Shown: one piece after another, positions 16,945 to 26,004 of the stretch
How positions within the stretch are numbered: the stretch's first letter is position 1
Layout of the letters: every line of letters begins with the position of its first letter
Origin: an uncultured Roseicyclus sp.
GTDB taxonomy: Bacteria > Pseudomonadota > Alphaproteobacteria > Rhodobacterales > Rhodobacteraceae
Direction of reading: 5' to 3'
NCBI GenBank assembly: GCA_947500415.1
Contig: CANMRT010000003.1
Span: 62,001 to 126,000 of the forward strand
DNA: 64,000 nucleotides
The notes under the pieces: model-generated
Database searches by the model: none
The model's input: the letters and a program-made list of their open reading frames with translations, nothing else
Told to the model about the DNA's origin: nothing
Program-made: the position numbers and the translations under genes

Positions 16945-17493
16945 CTACATCTTGCTGAGTTTGGATTGCAGATCGGAGAGCTGGCGCTTGATTTCATCCA
17001 GCTCTTCCGAGGGGGCCGGGTCGGGTTGTGCAGGGCTCCCCTCGTCCGCTTGCCCGCCAGCGATGCCACCAGTCATGGCCTTGAAGAAGGCCTCTTGCTG
17101 CGCGCGCATAGCGTCGAAGCCGGGCATGGAGGCCATCGGATTGATTGCGGCCATATTGTCCATCATTTTGGATTGGCCTTCTTGCAGCATCTCGAAGCTG
17201 GCGGCGAGGAAATCGGGGACGACGGAATGGGCCTGCGTGGTGTAGCTGCGCACCAGATCGGTCAGCACGGCGATGGGCAGCACCGACTCGCCCCGGCTTT
17301 CATGTTCGGCAATGATTTGAAGCAGATACTGGCGGGTGAGGTCATCGCCGGATTTCAGATCAACGATCTTCACCTCGCGGCCCGCACGGATGAAACCGGC
17401 GATATCCTCAAGCGTCACATAGTCGGAGGTCTCGGTATTATAGAGCCTGCGCGAGGCGTATCTTTTGATCAGCAGGTGGTCTGTATCGGCCAT
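16945..17493 (-). CDS. phaR: Polyhydroxyalkanoate synthesis repressor PhaR
   Basis: A 182-residue protein with the PHB-accumulation-regulator N-terminal DNA-binding domain (IKRYASRRLYNTETSDYVTLEDI) and the following accessory domain, then a disordered Pro/Glu tail with a short coiled segment (ELDEIKRQLSDLQSKL). PhaR binds both PHA granules and phasin-gene DNA, repressing phaP and itself until granules titrate it. ATG 17493 has GGGAGGG upstream. It lies downstream of phaC and phaP, as usual in Rhodobacterales. Confidence 0.95.
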   Translation of the reverse strand: MADTDHLLIKRYASRRLYNTETSDYVTLEDIAGFIRAGREVKIVDLKSGDDLTRQYLLQIIAEHESRGESVLPIAVLTDLVRSYTTQAHSVVPDFLAASFEMLQEGQSKMMDNMAAINPMASMPGFDAMRAQQEAFFKAMTGGIAGGQADEGSPAQPDPAPSEELDEIKRQLSDLQSKLSKM

Positions 17494-17519
17494 GGTGCGA
17501 AGCCCTCCCATTGTACGCG

Positions 17520-17530
17520 TTGCAGCGCAG
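17520..17530 (-). promoter_or_regulatory. Probable PhaR operator upstream of phaR
   Basis: On the minus strand this reads CTGCGCTGCAA, one base off the CTGC-N3-GCAG site seen twice before the phasin gene. It lies about 27-37 bp upstream of the phaR start, consistent with autoregulation. Confidence 0.5.
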
Positions 17531-17636
17531 CATTGAGATCAGCCTACGCTGCGGGCGCGAGATAATGCAATCGGCGTTTTCGGGCATGTTCTTATATATG
17601 AAATTCGAAGTGCCCCCGATGTCCCGTCGCAAAGAA

Positions 17637-17668
17637 AAAGGCAGGCCGCGATGTGCGGGCCTGCCTTT
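17637..17668 (-). terminator. Rho-independent terminator of the phasin gene
   Basis: A perfect 11 bp stem (AAAGGCAGGCC with its complement) and a 10 nt loop. On the minus strand it is followed by TTTTTCTTTG, so it terminates transcription coming from phaP. A second strong hairpin (GGGTGTG/CACACCC with inner TCCGG/CCGGA, 17674-17707) lies just before it. Confidence 0.85.
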
Positions 17669-17728
17669 CAGTTGGGTGTGATCCGGAGGGAGGGCCCGGA
17701 CACACCCTAAGATTTCAAGATAGCGCGA

Positions 17729-18181
17729 TTACTTCGCGGTTGCTTTCTTGGCAGCCGAAGTCACCTCGTTGGTGGCTTTCTTGACGGCGGCAGTTGCCTC
17801 TTCGGTGGCTTCTTTGCCAGCGGCCATCATCAGCTCGACAGTTTCCATCTGGACCTTCTTGGCGACTTCAGCGAAGGCAGCCATGGTCTCAGCGGCCATT
17901 TCGGCCTGAGCGGAAGCGAAGTCGGTCATCGACTTGGTGTAGTCGGCAGGCTCGTCTTTGACGGCTGCGACGTCACCCATCTTTGCGATGGTGTCTTTGG
18001 TCCACTTCGAGGAGATCTCGGTGGATTTTTCAGCTGCGTCGAGGGCAACTTTAGCCATCTTCTCAGCGGAAGCAGCCTGCGATTTGAACGCGTCGCCATA
18101 GGCGGACATGTCCATCGGGAAGGATGCCATCATTTCGGTCATGTATTTGGTGAAGTCGGGGGTTTGTGCGGCTTTTGCCAT
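17729..18181 (-). CDS. phaP: Phasin, PHA granule-associated protein
   Basis: A 150-residue, lysine/alanine-rich, cysteine-free helical protein (MAKAAQTPDFTKYM start; C-terminal ATAAVKKATNEVTSAAKKA repeats) that coats polyhydroxyalkanoate granules and controls their size. GGAG lies just before ATG 18181. Two PhaR-type operators precede it and a strong terminator follows, so it is a single-gene transcript under granule-sensing control. Confidence 0.92.
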   Translation of the reverse strand: MAKAAQTPDFTKYMTEMMASFPMDMSAYGDAFKSQAASAEKMAKVALDAAEKSTEISSKWTKDTIAKMGDVAAVKDEPADYTKSMTDFASAQAEMAAETMAAFAEVAKKVQMETVELMMAAGKEATEEATAAVKKATNEVTSAAKKATAK

Positions 18182-18269
18182 GATAAATTCTCCAGTCGTT
18201 TTCTCGCCCATCTGGGCAATGTGTCTTACCCGGGGCGGGCGATTGCTGCGTGTGCAAGATATATGCATG

Positions 18270-18307
18270 CTGCAGTGCAGAATGTCAAGGTTTTTTCTGC
18301 GCTGCAG
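18270..18307 (-). promoter_or_regulatory. Two PhaR operators in the phaP promoter
   Basis: Two perfect CTGC-N3-GCAG sites: CTGCAGTGCAG at 18270-18280 and CTGCGCTGCAG at 18297-18307, 27 bp apart centre to centre and about 90-125 bp upstream of phaP. Tandem sites of this form before phaP are known for PhaR in Rhodobacter sphaeroides. Confidence 0.8.
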
Positions 18308-18330
18308 CATAGAGAAAGAATCGAATGAAA

Positions 18331-20190
18331 TCAGGCGGCTTGCCGTTCTTTCACGTAGGTTCCCGGCGCGGGCGCCAATATTTTGTGCCCGTCGGCGCCA
18401 GGAACGCGTGCGGCGACCTTCGCGCCGGACCGTTTGGCAAGCCAAGCTTCCCAAAGCGGCCACCAGGACCCTTCGTTATATTGCGCGGCCCCCAGCCAAT
18501 CGTCGGAGGTGCCAGAGACGTCTGGGTTGGTGTAGTGGCCGTATTTCTTCTTGGTCGGCGGGTTCACGATGCCCGCGATATGCCCGGACTCAGACAGGAT
18601 GAAGGTCTTGTCTTTGGTCCCCATCTTGGTCACGCCGCGAAAACTGTCTTTCCAGGCGGCGATATGATCCGTCTCACACGCGATCGCACAGACAGGCACG
18701 GTGACATCTTTGAGGGAAAGATTTTCACCGAGCAGTTCGAACGTGCCGGAGGCCAACGCATCCCCCTGACAAAGGCCACGCAGGTATTGCTTGGCCATCT
18801 TGCCGGGCAGGTTGGTGCTGTCCCCGTTCCAATAGAGCAGATCGAACGCCGGCGGGGCCTCTCCCATCATATAACTGCGCACAGCGGGGCCGTAGATGAG
18901 GTCTTTGGACCGCAGGAAAGAGAAGGTGCGCGACATGAAATAGCTGTCGAGCATACCGTCCTGATCCACCTGACGCTCAATCGCGTCCACGAAATCGTCC
19001 TGAAGGAAAGGGGTGAACTCCCCTTGCTCCGAGAAGTCAGTCAAAGTGGTGAAGAACGTGGCCGACTTTACCGACTTGTCCTTGCGCTTTTTCAGAAGCG
19101 CGAGGGTCATGTTCAGCGTTGTGCCCGCGATGCAGTATCCGATGGCGTTGACCTGCTTCTCGCCGGTGATGGCCTTCGCCTCTTCGATGGCCGCCAGATA
19201 CCCCTCCTCAACGTAATCCTCGATCCCCACGTCCGCGTAGCTCGCGTCGGGGTTCTTCCAGCTTACGACAAACAGGGTGTAGCCCTGATCGACGATCCAT
19301 TTGATCATCGAATTCTGTGGCTTGAGGTCGAGGATGTAGAACTTGTTGATCCAAGGCGGGAAGATGATCAGCGGGGTCTTGTGAACCTTCTCGGTCGTGG
19401 GCGCGTATTGGATCAGCTCCAGCATCCGGTTGCGGAACACAACGCTGCCCTCGGTCGTGCCGATGTTGCCGCCAACCTGAAATGCGTTGGGGTCAGCCAA
19501 TGTTGGCAGGATCTCACCGTGGTGCGTCTCCATATCGCGCACGAGGTTCTCCAAACCGTGGACCAGGCTTTCGCCATCCGTCTCGACCGCCTTTTCCAAT
19601 GCATCAGGGTTGGTGGCGAAATAGTTGGTGGGTGAGAACAGCTCGATGACTTGATTGGCGAAGAACTCAACGCGGTATTTGTCTTTATCGTCAAGCCCTT
19701 CCAGCTCACCAACAGCCTGACGGATCGCCTCAGACCCCATGACGTATTGGTGCCGGACGAAGTTGAAATAGGGATGCGTGCGCCAAAGCGGGTTCGCAAA
19801 GCGCTTGTCGGACGGCAGATCGTCGTCGGGCAGAAGCGGCATCTTCCCTTCGGCCAATGAATTCTGCATTTCCATGAAATGGGTCATGGCCTGACCCCAG
19901 TATTGGGCCTGCTGTTCCAGCATTTTGCTTGGGTTGGCCATCATCTCGGACCAATAGGCCAGACCCGCCTTCATATAGAGGTCTTGCCCCGGCCCTTGCA
20001 GCCCGACATCCGCGGATTGACGCTGTCCCATCGCGGCGACGAGGCGCTTTGAAAGCTCCTCAACCTTGGCGAGATTCGCGTTCAGGCGGGCCAGATGCTC
20101 GCCGTCGTCTGATGCAACCCCTTGGTCTGCATCGCTTTCGTTCTTTTCCCGTGCCACCTTGAATTCCCGTGTCAAATGCTGCATCTGCAT
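18331..20190 (-). CDS. phaC: Class I poly(R)-hydroxyalkanoate synthase
   Basis: A 619-residue PHA polymerase that links hydroxyacyl-CoA units at the granule surface. It has the lipase-like box GYCIAG with nucleophile Cys353, Asp508 (ETDHIAAW) and His537 (SESGHIAG), the full catalytic triad. The length fits class I enzymes acting without PhaE or PhaR subunits. ATG 20190 is chosen by length; ATG 20184 or an earlier in-frame ATG at 20241 are possible, and none has a clear ribosome site. It is divergent from phaZ. Confidence 0.95.
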   Translation of the reverse strand: MQMQHLTREFKVAREKNESDADQGVASDDGEHLARLNANLAKVEELSKRLVAAMGQRQSADVGLQGPGQDLYMKAGLAYWSEMMANPSKMLEQQAQYWGQAMTHFMEMQNSLAEGKMPLLPDDDLPSDKRFANPLWRTHPYFNFVRHQYVMGSEAIRQAVGELEGLDDKDKYRVEFFANQVIELFSPTNYFATNPDALEKAVETDGESLVHGLENLVRDMETHHGEILPTLADPNAFQVGGNIGTTEGSVVFRNRMLELIQYAPTTEKVHKTPLIIFPPWINKFYILDLKPQNSMIKWIVDQGYTLFVVSWKNPDASYADVGIEDYVEEGYLAAIEEAKAITGEKQVNAIGYCIAGTTLNMTLALLKKRKDKSVKSATFFTTLTDFSEQGEFTPFLQDDFVDAIERQVDQDGMLDSYFMSRTFSFLRSKDLIYGPAVRSYMMGEAPPAFDLLYWNGDSTNLPGKMAKQYLRGLCQGDALASGTFELLGENLSLKDVTVPVCAIACETDHIAAWKDSFRGVTKMGTKDKTFILSESGHIAGIVNPPTKKKYGHYTNPDVSGTSDDWLGAAQYNEGSWWPLWEAWLAKRSGAKVAARVPGADGHKILAPAPGTYVKERQAA

Positions 20191-20267
20191 AGTAGCGGGA
20201 TCAAGGTGAGGTGGTCCACGCGACGAAATGATCCGGGTCATCCGGGTCTCGGCGCTTGGAGTGGCTC

Positions 20268-21533
20268 ATGCGGCACATGCTTACCTACGATCTGATGGAA
20301 ACCATGCGGGTGACGAACCAATGGATGGGCGCATCTGCGCGTGCCATGTGTTCATATCCCGCGCTGGGGCTTGTCGCGAACCCGCTGATCCAGATGACCG
20401 CCGCCTGGGGCGAAGTGACCGAACGCAGCTTTGCGCGCATGGTCGCCAAGCCCGATTGGCACATCGACTCCGTCCCCGGCAGTGATGGTCGCGACCATGT
20501 GGTGACGATCGAGAATGTGATTGAGCGCCCCTTCGGCGACCTGATCCGCTTTGATGTGCAAGGCCGCGCGCCCACGGGTCGCAAGGTTCTGCTGGTAGCA
20601 CCCATGTCCGGCCACTACGCGACACTGCTGCGCAAGACGGTTCTGTCGCTGCTGCCCGATGCCGATGTCTACATTACCGACTGGCACAACGCGCGCGACA
20701 TCGCGGTTAGCGAAGGCAAATTCGATGTTGAAGATTACACCCTCTACCTCGTTGATTTCTTGCGCGAAATGGGCCCCGACACCCATGTGATCGCCGTTTG
20801 CCAACCCGCCCCTCTGGCGCTGGCCGCCACGGCTTATCTTGCCGAGGAAGACCCCGACGCGCAGCCACGCACGCTGACTCTGATCGGCGGGCCGATTGAT
20901 CCGGACGCGGCCGCAACAGACGTGACCGATTTTGGGCGCCGCGTGACGATGGGCCAGCTTGAGAAGTTTGTGATCCAACGCGTCGGCTTCAAGCACGAAG
21001 GCGCGGGCCGGATGGTCTACCCGGGCCTGCAACAGCTCGGCTCCTTCATGGCCATGAACGCCGAAAAGCACGCGAAAGCCTTCTCGGATCAGGTGGTTCG
21101 TGTCTCCAAGGGCGAAGCCAGCGATCACGACAAGCACAACACTTTCTACGACGAATACCTCGCCGTGATGGACATGACCGCCGAATTCTACCTGTCGACC
21201 GTCGAGCGCATTTTCAAAAAGCGCGAGATTGCGAAGAACATCTTCACCGTCGTCGGAAAGCAGGTCGACATCGGCAAGATCACGACCGTTGCCGTGAAAA
21301 CCGTCGAAGGCGGGAAGGACGACATTTCCGCTCCCGGCCAATGCGTCGCCGCGCTGGATATGCTGACCGGCCTACCCGATGCAAAAAAGGCGTCGTATCT
21401 GGAACCCGAAGCGGGCCACTACGGGATTTTCGCGGGCAAAAGCTGGCGTGACAATATCCGCCCGCTGGTGCTGGAATTCATCGACGCGAATTCCGGCTCG
21501 AACGTTGTGCCTTTGAATGAGAAGGCCGGATGA
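20268..21533 (+). CDS. phaZ: Intracellular PHA depolymerase
   Basis: A 421-residue PhaZ-type depolymerase that releases hydroxyacids from native granules in the cytoplasm. The nucleophile is Cys178 in AVCQPAP, the thiol version found in intracellular depolymerases. ATG 20268 has GGAG upstream. The 77 bp intergenic region shared with phaC probably holds both promoters. The last 4 bp overlap the next gene. Confidence 0.93.
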   Translation: MRHMLTYDLMETMRVTNQWMGASARAMCSYPALGLVANPLIQMTAAWGEVTERSFARMVAKPDWHIDSVPGSDGRDHVVTIENVIERPFGDLIRFDVQGRAPTGRKVLLVAPMSGHYATLLRKTVLSLLPDADVYITDWHNARDIAVSEGKFDVEDYTLYLVDFLREMGPDTHVIAVCQPAPLALAATAYLAEEDPDAQPRTLTLIGGPIDPDAAATDVTDFGRRVTMGQLEKFVIQRVGFKHEGAGRMVYPGLQQLGSFMAMNAEKHAKAFSDQVVRVSKGEASDHDKHNTFYDEYLAVMDMTAEFYLSTVERIFKKREIAKNIFTVVGKQVDIGKITTVAVKTVEGGKDDISAPGQCVAALDMLTGLPDAKKASYLEPEAGHYGIFAGKSWRDNIRPLVLEFIDANSGSNVVPLNEKAG

Positions 21534-22102
21534 CTTCGCTACGCTGCCAATGCGGAGCTCTACGTGGCACTTTGGCAGAGAAGACGGTGAAATCTGGCAC
21601 CCACCTTACCTGTCATTGCCGCGATTGCCGCGCGTTTCAGGTGGCCGTTGGCCGCGATGATCCAGGCGCGTCTGATGGTGTGCGGATCTTGCAGATCGGC
21701 CCGGCGGGGCTGGAGATCACCGAAGGGTCCGAGCACTTGGCCGCACTGCGCCTGTCGCCGCGTGGTCCATTGCGCTTTTACGCCGCGTGCTGCGGGACAC
21801 CGATTGCAACCACCCCTTCGAAATTGAGCCTTCCGTTTGCGGGATTGATCGCGGAGATCATCGAAGATCAAAACGCCTTGGGCCGGGTCCGCGCCGAAGT
21901 GAATGTCACCGCCCTCGACGGCAAGGTGAAACACAAGGGCATGGGCCGGGTCGTGCGGGCGCTGTTCGCAAATGCCGGCGCTGCGATCATCAAAGGCGAG
22001 CGGAAGAAGACCCCATTCTTCGATGCCGACACGGGCCAGCCTGTAGTGGAGCCGGTCGTGATAGACAAGGCGCGTAAGGCTGAGATTTACGCGGGCCTTT
22101 GA
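21530..22102 (+). CDS. GFA/DUF6151-like zinc-binding protein
   Basis: A 190-residue protein with a zinc-ligand pattern at the N terminus (RCQCGALRG, then HCRDCRAFQ) and a later ACCGTPI, typical of glutathione-dependent formaldehyde-activating-enzyme-like folds; the extended version is annotated DUF6151. The ATGA overlap with phaZ shows co-expression. Enzymatic activity is unproven for this subfamily. Confidence 0.78.
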   Translation: MTSLRCQCGALRGTLAEKTVKSGTHLTCHCRDCRAFQVAVGRDDPGASDGVRILQIGPAGLEITEGSEHLAALRLSPRGPLRFYAACCGTPIATTPSKLSLPFAGLIAEIIEDQNALGRVRAEVNVTALDGKVKHKGMGRVVRALFANAGAAIIKGERKKTPFFDADTGQPVVEPVVIDKARKAEIYAGL

Positions 22103-22165
22103 ACCACAGCTTTCACTTTTGAACGCAACTCACAGATTTATCCACAGCCTACAGGCCAATCTCTA

Positions 22166-23296
22166 TCACAAACGCGAGTTGGCGAGCTTTGCCCCTTCCG
22201 TCAACGCTGCGAGCTTTGCATAGGCGATGGATGGGTCCACCGCGCCAAATCCGGCGAAAGTGCCAAAGCCACAGTCGCTGCCCGCGATCACACGATCAGA
22301 CCCCACGATGCCCGTAAACTTGGCGATCCGTTCTGCGACCAATTCGGGGTGTTCGACGAAATTCGTAGTCGTGTCGACAACGCCCGGCACCAGGATTTTG
22401 TCATCGGGGATTTCGCCTGCGCGGTCGCGGAACACGGTCCATTCGTGCGCATGGCGGGGGTTCGACGTCTCAAACAAAAGCTGGCTCGCATTAACCGACA
22501 TGAAGGTGGAAAACACCGTGTCCATCGGCACGTCGCAGATATGCGGCCCCTCGTAGTTGCCCCAACAGATATGCACTCGCACGCGCGACGGATCGATGCC
22601 GGAAAGCGCATGGTTCAGTGCCTCGACATGGCTGTTCGCGATCTTGAGAAACTCTTCATCCGAGAGGTCCGCAAACAGCATGTGCCGCGATAGGGCAAGG
22701 TCGGGACAATCCAACTGAAGCAATAGACCCGCGTCGACGATGGTGCGATATTCTTCGGCCATCGCGTCGGCCAAAGCGGCAAGATAGGCCTCCCGCGTCG
22801 GGTAGAAATCGTTTTGCAGAAAGAGCGAGATCACACCGGGCGAGGCTGCATTCATGAACCCCTCAGACGCCCCATGCTTGTCCATCGCCGCCTTCAGGTT
22901 GTCGATGTCCTTGCCCAACTCTCCCTGCCCTTTCGAGCGGACCTCACTCGTGCACATCGGTCGCGCGTAGGTAGGCGTGCCCCCATCATTGGCCAGCCGT
23001 TCCAGGAACGACGGGAACATTTTCAGATCGGCCGGCGCATTGCGCGGGCTATCCCCGGAAAAGCCGGTGTAGCGATCTTTCACGTAGGTGGCGTAGGAAA
23101 TCTTCGATGTCTCGCCATCCGACACGACCTCAACCCCCGCCGCGACCTGCTTGGCAACCGTGTCATCCACGGCTTGAGTCATGGCCGCATCGAAAGCGGC
23201 CTGATCGAAAGGTTGCTCTTTCTCACGCGCGAATATGAAATCCACAACCTCTTGCGTCCGAGGGAGTGAGCCTGTGTGTGTGGTTTTTACGGTCAT
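22166..23296 (-). CDS. Stand-alone MetE C-terminal-domain-like methyltransferase
   Basis: A 376-residue protein matching the catalytic (C-terminal) half of cobalamin-independent methionine synthase, with zinc ligands His242-x-Cys244, Glu276 and Cys342 (GSDCGFGTF). The N-terminal half of MetE is absent, as in archaeal-type and catabolic thiol methyltransferases and coenzyme-M transferase relatives. It may move a methyl or alkyl group to a thiol. It is on the same strand as, and 198 bp beyond, the LacI-regulated genes, so a shared function is possible but unproven. Confidence 0.85.
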   Translation of the reverse strand: MTVKTTHTGSLPRTQEVVDFIFAREKEQPFDQAAFDAAMTQAVDDTVAKQVAAGVEVVSDGETSKISYATYVKDRYTGFSGDSPRNAPADLKMFPSFLERLANDGGTPTYARPMCTSEVRSKGQGELGKDIDNLKAAMDKHGASEGFMNAASPGVISLFLQNDFYPTREAYLAALADAMAEEYRTIVDAGLLLQLDCPDLALSRHMLFADLSDEEFLKIANSHVEALNHALSGIDPSRVRVHICWGNYEGPHICDVPMDTVFSTFMSVNASQLLFETSNPRHAHEWTVFRDRAGEIPDDKILVPGVVDTTTNFVEHPELVAERIAKFTGIVGSDRVIAGSDCGFGTFAGFGAVDPSIAYAKLAALTEGAKLANSRL

Positions 23297-23494
23297 GGCG
23301 GCGATCCCCTGTTGCCTTTGCGTTGCTTGTCTAGTGTCCGACGATGTGCGGCGCCAGAAGGTTACGGGCGCTTGTCCGGCTGCACCGGGCCGTCTGAATG
23401 TTTATGGCGATGGCGCGGGTGGACGGCAGATCAGTGTCCCGCGCGCAAACCTTTGTATCGGCCAAGAAAGCCACAGTAGCCTGGAAACGCCCGG

Positions 23495-24001
23495 TCACGG
23501 AGCGGCCTGCAAAATGGGTTGAATGAGGGCGGCCTCCGCCTCCGCATGGGCGGCCAAAGCCATCTCAGCACTGGGAAAATCACGCGCCTCAAGCATGATC
23601 AGACGATCAGCAACAATAAAGGACGTGCGAACATTGTGCCGGTCCCGCCGTGGGCCCTCCTGACGCAATCCTTCAATCCCCATCAGGGTGTAGGTGCTGG
23701 CGCTACACGGATCAAACCGGCATGCGCCACCGATCATGCGCAGGACCTGGTCGCCGTCGCTCGTGTCATACGTATAGGCGTAGTCGTAGTAGCCGATAAG
23801 AATTGTGCGCCGGTCGCCACAGGTCTGGCAGCGCCAGTATTGGCTGTTCTCATCCGGGCCGTCGGGCATATAGAAATGCCCCTGAATGACACCGCCATGG
23901 GCGGCATGAAGCCCGTCGAACACGGCCTGACGATCCTGCGCGAACCCCGGCGTGACCAAAAGCATGGACGCGAAAAGCCCGGCTGTCAGAGCCCTACGCA
24001 T
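23495..24001 (-). CDS. Secreted hypothetical protein
   Basis: A 168-residue protein with a signal peptide (MRRALTAGLFASMLLVTPGFAQ). The mature part has four cysteines in two pairs (WRCQTCGDRR and ACRFDPC), suggesting disulfides or metal binding. No family was recognised. ATG 24001 overlaps the stop of the upstream SnoaL gene (TGATG), so it is the last gene of that operon. The 198 bp between it and the MetE-like start show no other feature. Confidence 0.65.
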   Translation of the reverse strand: MRRALTAGLFASMLLVTPGFAQDRQAVFDGLHAAHGGVIQGHFYMPDGPDENSQYWRCQTCGDRRTILIGYYDYAYTYDTSDGDQVLRMIGGACRFDPCSASTYTLMGIEGLRQEGPRRDRHNVRTSFIVADRLIMLEARDFPSAEMALAAHAEAEAALIQPILQAAP

Positions 24002-24984
24002 CAACTGCCCTCCAGCAGGATCTGCTTCCAAACGGCGGTTTCATCGAACAACGTATATTCGCGGCGCAACTGCGGCGCGGCCCCGCCAAGCTGGCCGAAT
24101 TCCGCGTGCGTGCAGCCAAGCACGTAGACCATCGCCCCAGTGGGCGCGCCAAACATACCCCAGCCGTCATGTTTGCCCCAAAGGCTCCACCGTACGGCCG
24201 CGCGCGGGGGCATGTTGTCGTCTTCCATGCCGATCTGGTGGTCGATCTTGAACTCCGCGTTGGGGAAGCTGGCGCGCAGGCCCATCCAGAATTTGTCGGC
24301 CTCTGCCGTGCCATGGGCCGTGACATGCCCGGGGTATTCCAGATGGCAGGCGCGGTCATAAACCTCTGGAATCGCTGCCATATCCGCACCCATCATGCGA
24401 ATCAGAGTCTCCGCCAGCGTCGCACCCCAGCCATTGTCGTTGCCGCGCCCTTTGTAGGGGCCCACCATATCGTTCTCGGGCGTCAGCGGCTTCACGCAGG
24501 CCTCAGGCCCACCTTCGCGCTCAATCAGATCGGCGGCAAACGCTTTCGGTTCCCATCCCATCTGCTTCACGATCGCAGTCTGATCGCGGATCAGCCATTC
24601 ATCATCGATCGTGTTATTCTGCGCGTGGCAATCGGCGAGAATGCGGTATTGCAGGCGCTTGCCGGTTGCCGCGCCATACATCCCGTCGCCCGCATGGGTT
24701 GCCTGACTGATGATCCGGTGGCTCGACAGCATCCCTTCTTCAGGGGTGCCGGACCAGATCACATCCTCTCCCAACAACACACGGTCCGGAAATTCGGCCA
24801 ATGTCGCCATGGTCGCCGCGATAACACCCTGATTTCCTGTCACAATCGACGCGGGGGAGCGGACAACGATATCCTCGGAGTAATACTCGTGCAGAGTCGC
24901 AATCCCGCGATCCTCCCAAATCTCTTTGGTGATCCCGATGATGTAATCCGGGAAGTCGCGGAACTTGTTCGAGAAGCCGATCAT
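24001..24984 (-). CDS. Tandem SnoaL/NTF2-like protein
   Basis: A 327-residue protein of two NTF2-fold domains, about residues 8-135 and 190-310, joined by a linker containing WLIRDQTAIVKQMG. Each half has the aromatic/His pattern of SnoaL-like polyketide-cyclase or ester-cyclase proteins. It lies 6 bp after lacI and overlaps the secreted gene. A second tandem-SnoaL protein is in the same operon at 26849, so they may form a complex or catalyse successive isomerase or lyase steps (inference). Confidence 0.75.
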   Translation of the reverse strand: MIGFSNKFRDFPDYIIGITKEIWEDRGIATLHEYYSEDIVVRSPASIVTGNQGVIAATMATLAEFPDRVLLGEDVIWSGTPEEGMLSSHRIISQATHAGDGMYGAATGKRLQYRILADCHAQNNTIDDEWLIRDQTAIVKQMGWEPKAFAADLIEREGGPEACVKPLTPENDMVGPYKGRGNDNGWGATLAETLIRMMGADMAAIPEVYDRACHLEYPGHVTAHGTAEADKFWMGLRASFPNAEFKIDHQIGMEDDNMPPRAAVRWSLWGKHDGWGMFGAPTGAMVYVLGCTHAEFGQLGGAAPQLRREYTLFDETAVWKQILLEGS

Positions 24985-24990
24985 TTGGCC

Positions 24991-26004
24991 TTATCCTTTG
25001 GGCAGGCGGGCGGAGCTGCGCGTGATAAGCTCCCCCTGAATTTCCGTCACGGTGCCCGGCGGGCGACCATGTTCGATCTCATTTAGAAGCGTATCGACCG
25101 TTGCCTCGACCATTCGGTTCACCGGTTGGCGCAGCGTCGTCAGATCGTAGGCAGACCAAGCGGCCATGGGAACGTCATCGTATCCCACGACAGAGACATC
25201 GCCTGGCACATCCAACCCCATTTCAAACCGCAACATGTCCATAACACCCAGCGCCATATGGTCATTGCCCACAAAAATGGCGTCGGGCGGATTGGGATCC
25301 AACATCATGGCGCGCGCAGCCTCTGCCGCTTTTTCACGGCGGAAACGCGCGTCTTCTTCCATGTACAATGTCTGCCCCGCGGCCACTAACGCGGCTACAA
25401 ACCCATCGCGCCGGTCGCGGCCCGTCGATGACCCCATCCAGCCCGAAATATGCGCGATCCGTTTGTGGCCGCCTGCCATCAAGAATTCCGCCACCTTCGC
25501 GCCACCAACTTGGTTGGCCGACGTCACGGCAGATAGCCCGGATCCCGCGATGCCGCGGTTGAACAACATCACCGGAATGCCCGCGGCGCGGCAGCGCTCG
25601 GTCAGTTCTCCGCTCAGGTTGATAGAAGCCGTGATGATCCCGTCGACCTGATAGTCCATCAAATCATCAATCACGCTTTCCACATCCTCGTCGCTGTTTC
25701 CGGCAAGAAAAACAAGGATATGGTAGCCCTGCGCCTGCAAAGCCGCGCTCAGTTTCTCAAGTGCATCGGGGTAGAACGGGTTGTCCAGATAGGCCACAAC
25801 CAAGCCGATGATGCGCGAACGCCCCGTAATCAGCGACCGCGCCAGAACATTGGGCCGATAGCCCAGATCATCCGCCGCCTTTCGCACCCGATCCGCCATC
25901 TTTTTCGATACCGAAGCACCGGGCGTGAACACGCGGCTCACGGCCGATTGGCTGACGCCAGCGCGCTTGGCCACATCGACCGAGGTGATCTTGCGCTCCG
26001 CCAT
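24991..26004 (-). CDS. LacI-family transcriptional regulator
   Basis: A 337-residue regulator: N-terminal helix-turn-helix (SVDVAKRAGVSQSAVSRVF, about 8-27), hinge helix with PNVLARSL, and a sugar-binding-type effector domain (VGNDHMALGVMDML, YDDVPMA). ATG 26004 overlaps the stop of the SDR gene (TGATG). It is encoded within the operon it most likely controls; a LacI-type palindrome lies at 29246-29261 before the first gene. The effector is unknown. Confidence 0.92.
   Translation of the reverse strand: MAERKITSVDVAKRAGVSQSAVSRVFTPGASVSKKMADRVRKAADDLGYRPNVLARSLITGRSRIIGLVVAYLDNPFYPDALEKLSAALQAQGYHILVFLAGNSDEDVESVIDDLMDYQVDGIITASINLSGELTERCRAAGIPVMLFNRGIAGSGLSAVTSANQVGGAKVAEFLMAGGHKRIAHISGWMGSSTGRDRRDGFVAALVAAGQTLYMEEDARFRREKAAEAARAMMLDPNPPDAIFVGNDHMALGVMDMLRFEMGLDVPGDVSVVGYDDVPMAAWSAYDLTTLRQPVNRMVEATVDTLLNEIEHGRPPGTVTEIQGELITRSSARLPKG

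Noticed and set aside
18325-19635. 436-codon plus-strand open frame
   Set aside because: Opposite phaC with its intact catalytic triad; a shadow frame.
23297-23494. SAM or cobalamin riboswitch before the MetE-like gene
   Set aside because: I looked for the conserved cores on the minus strand and found none; only a plain leader with a weak ribosome site.
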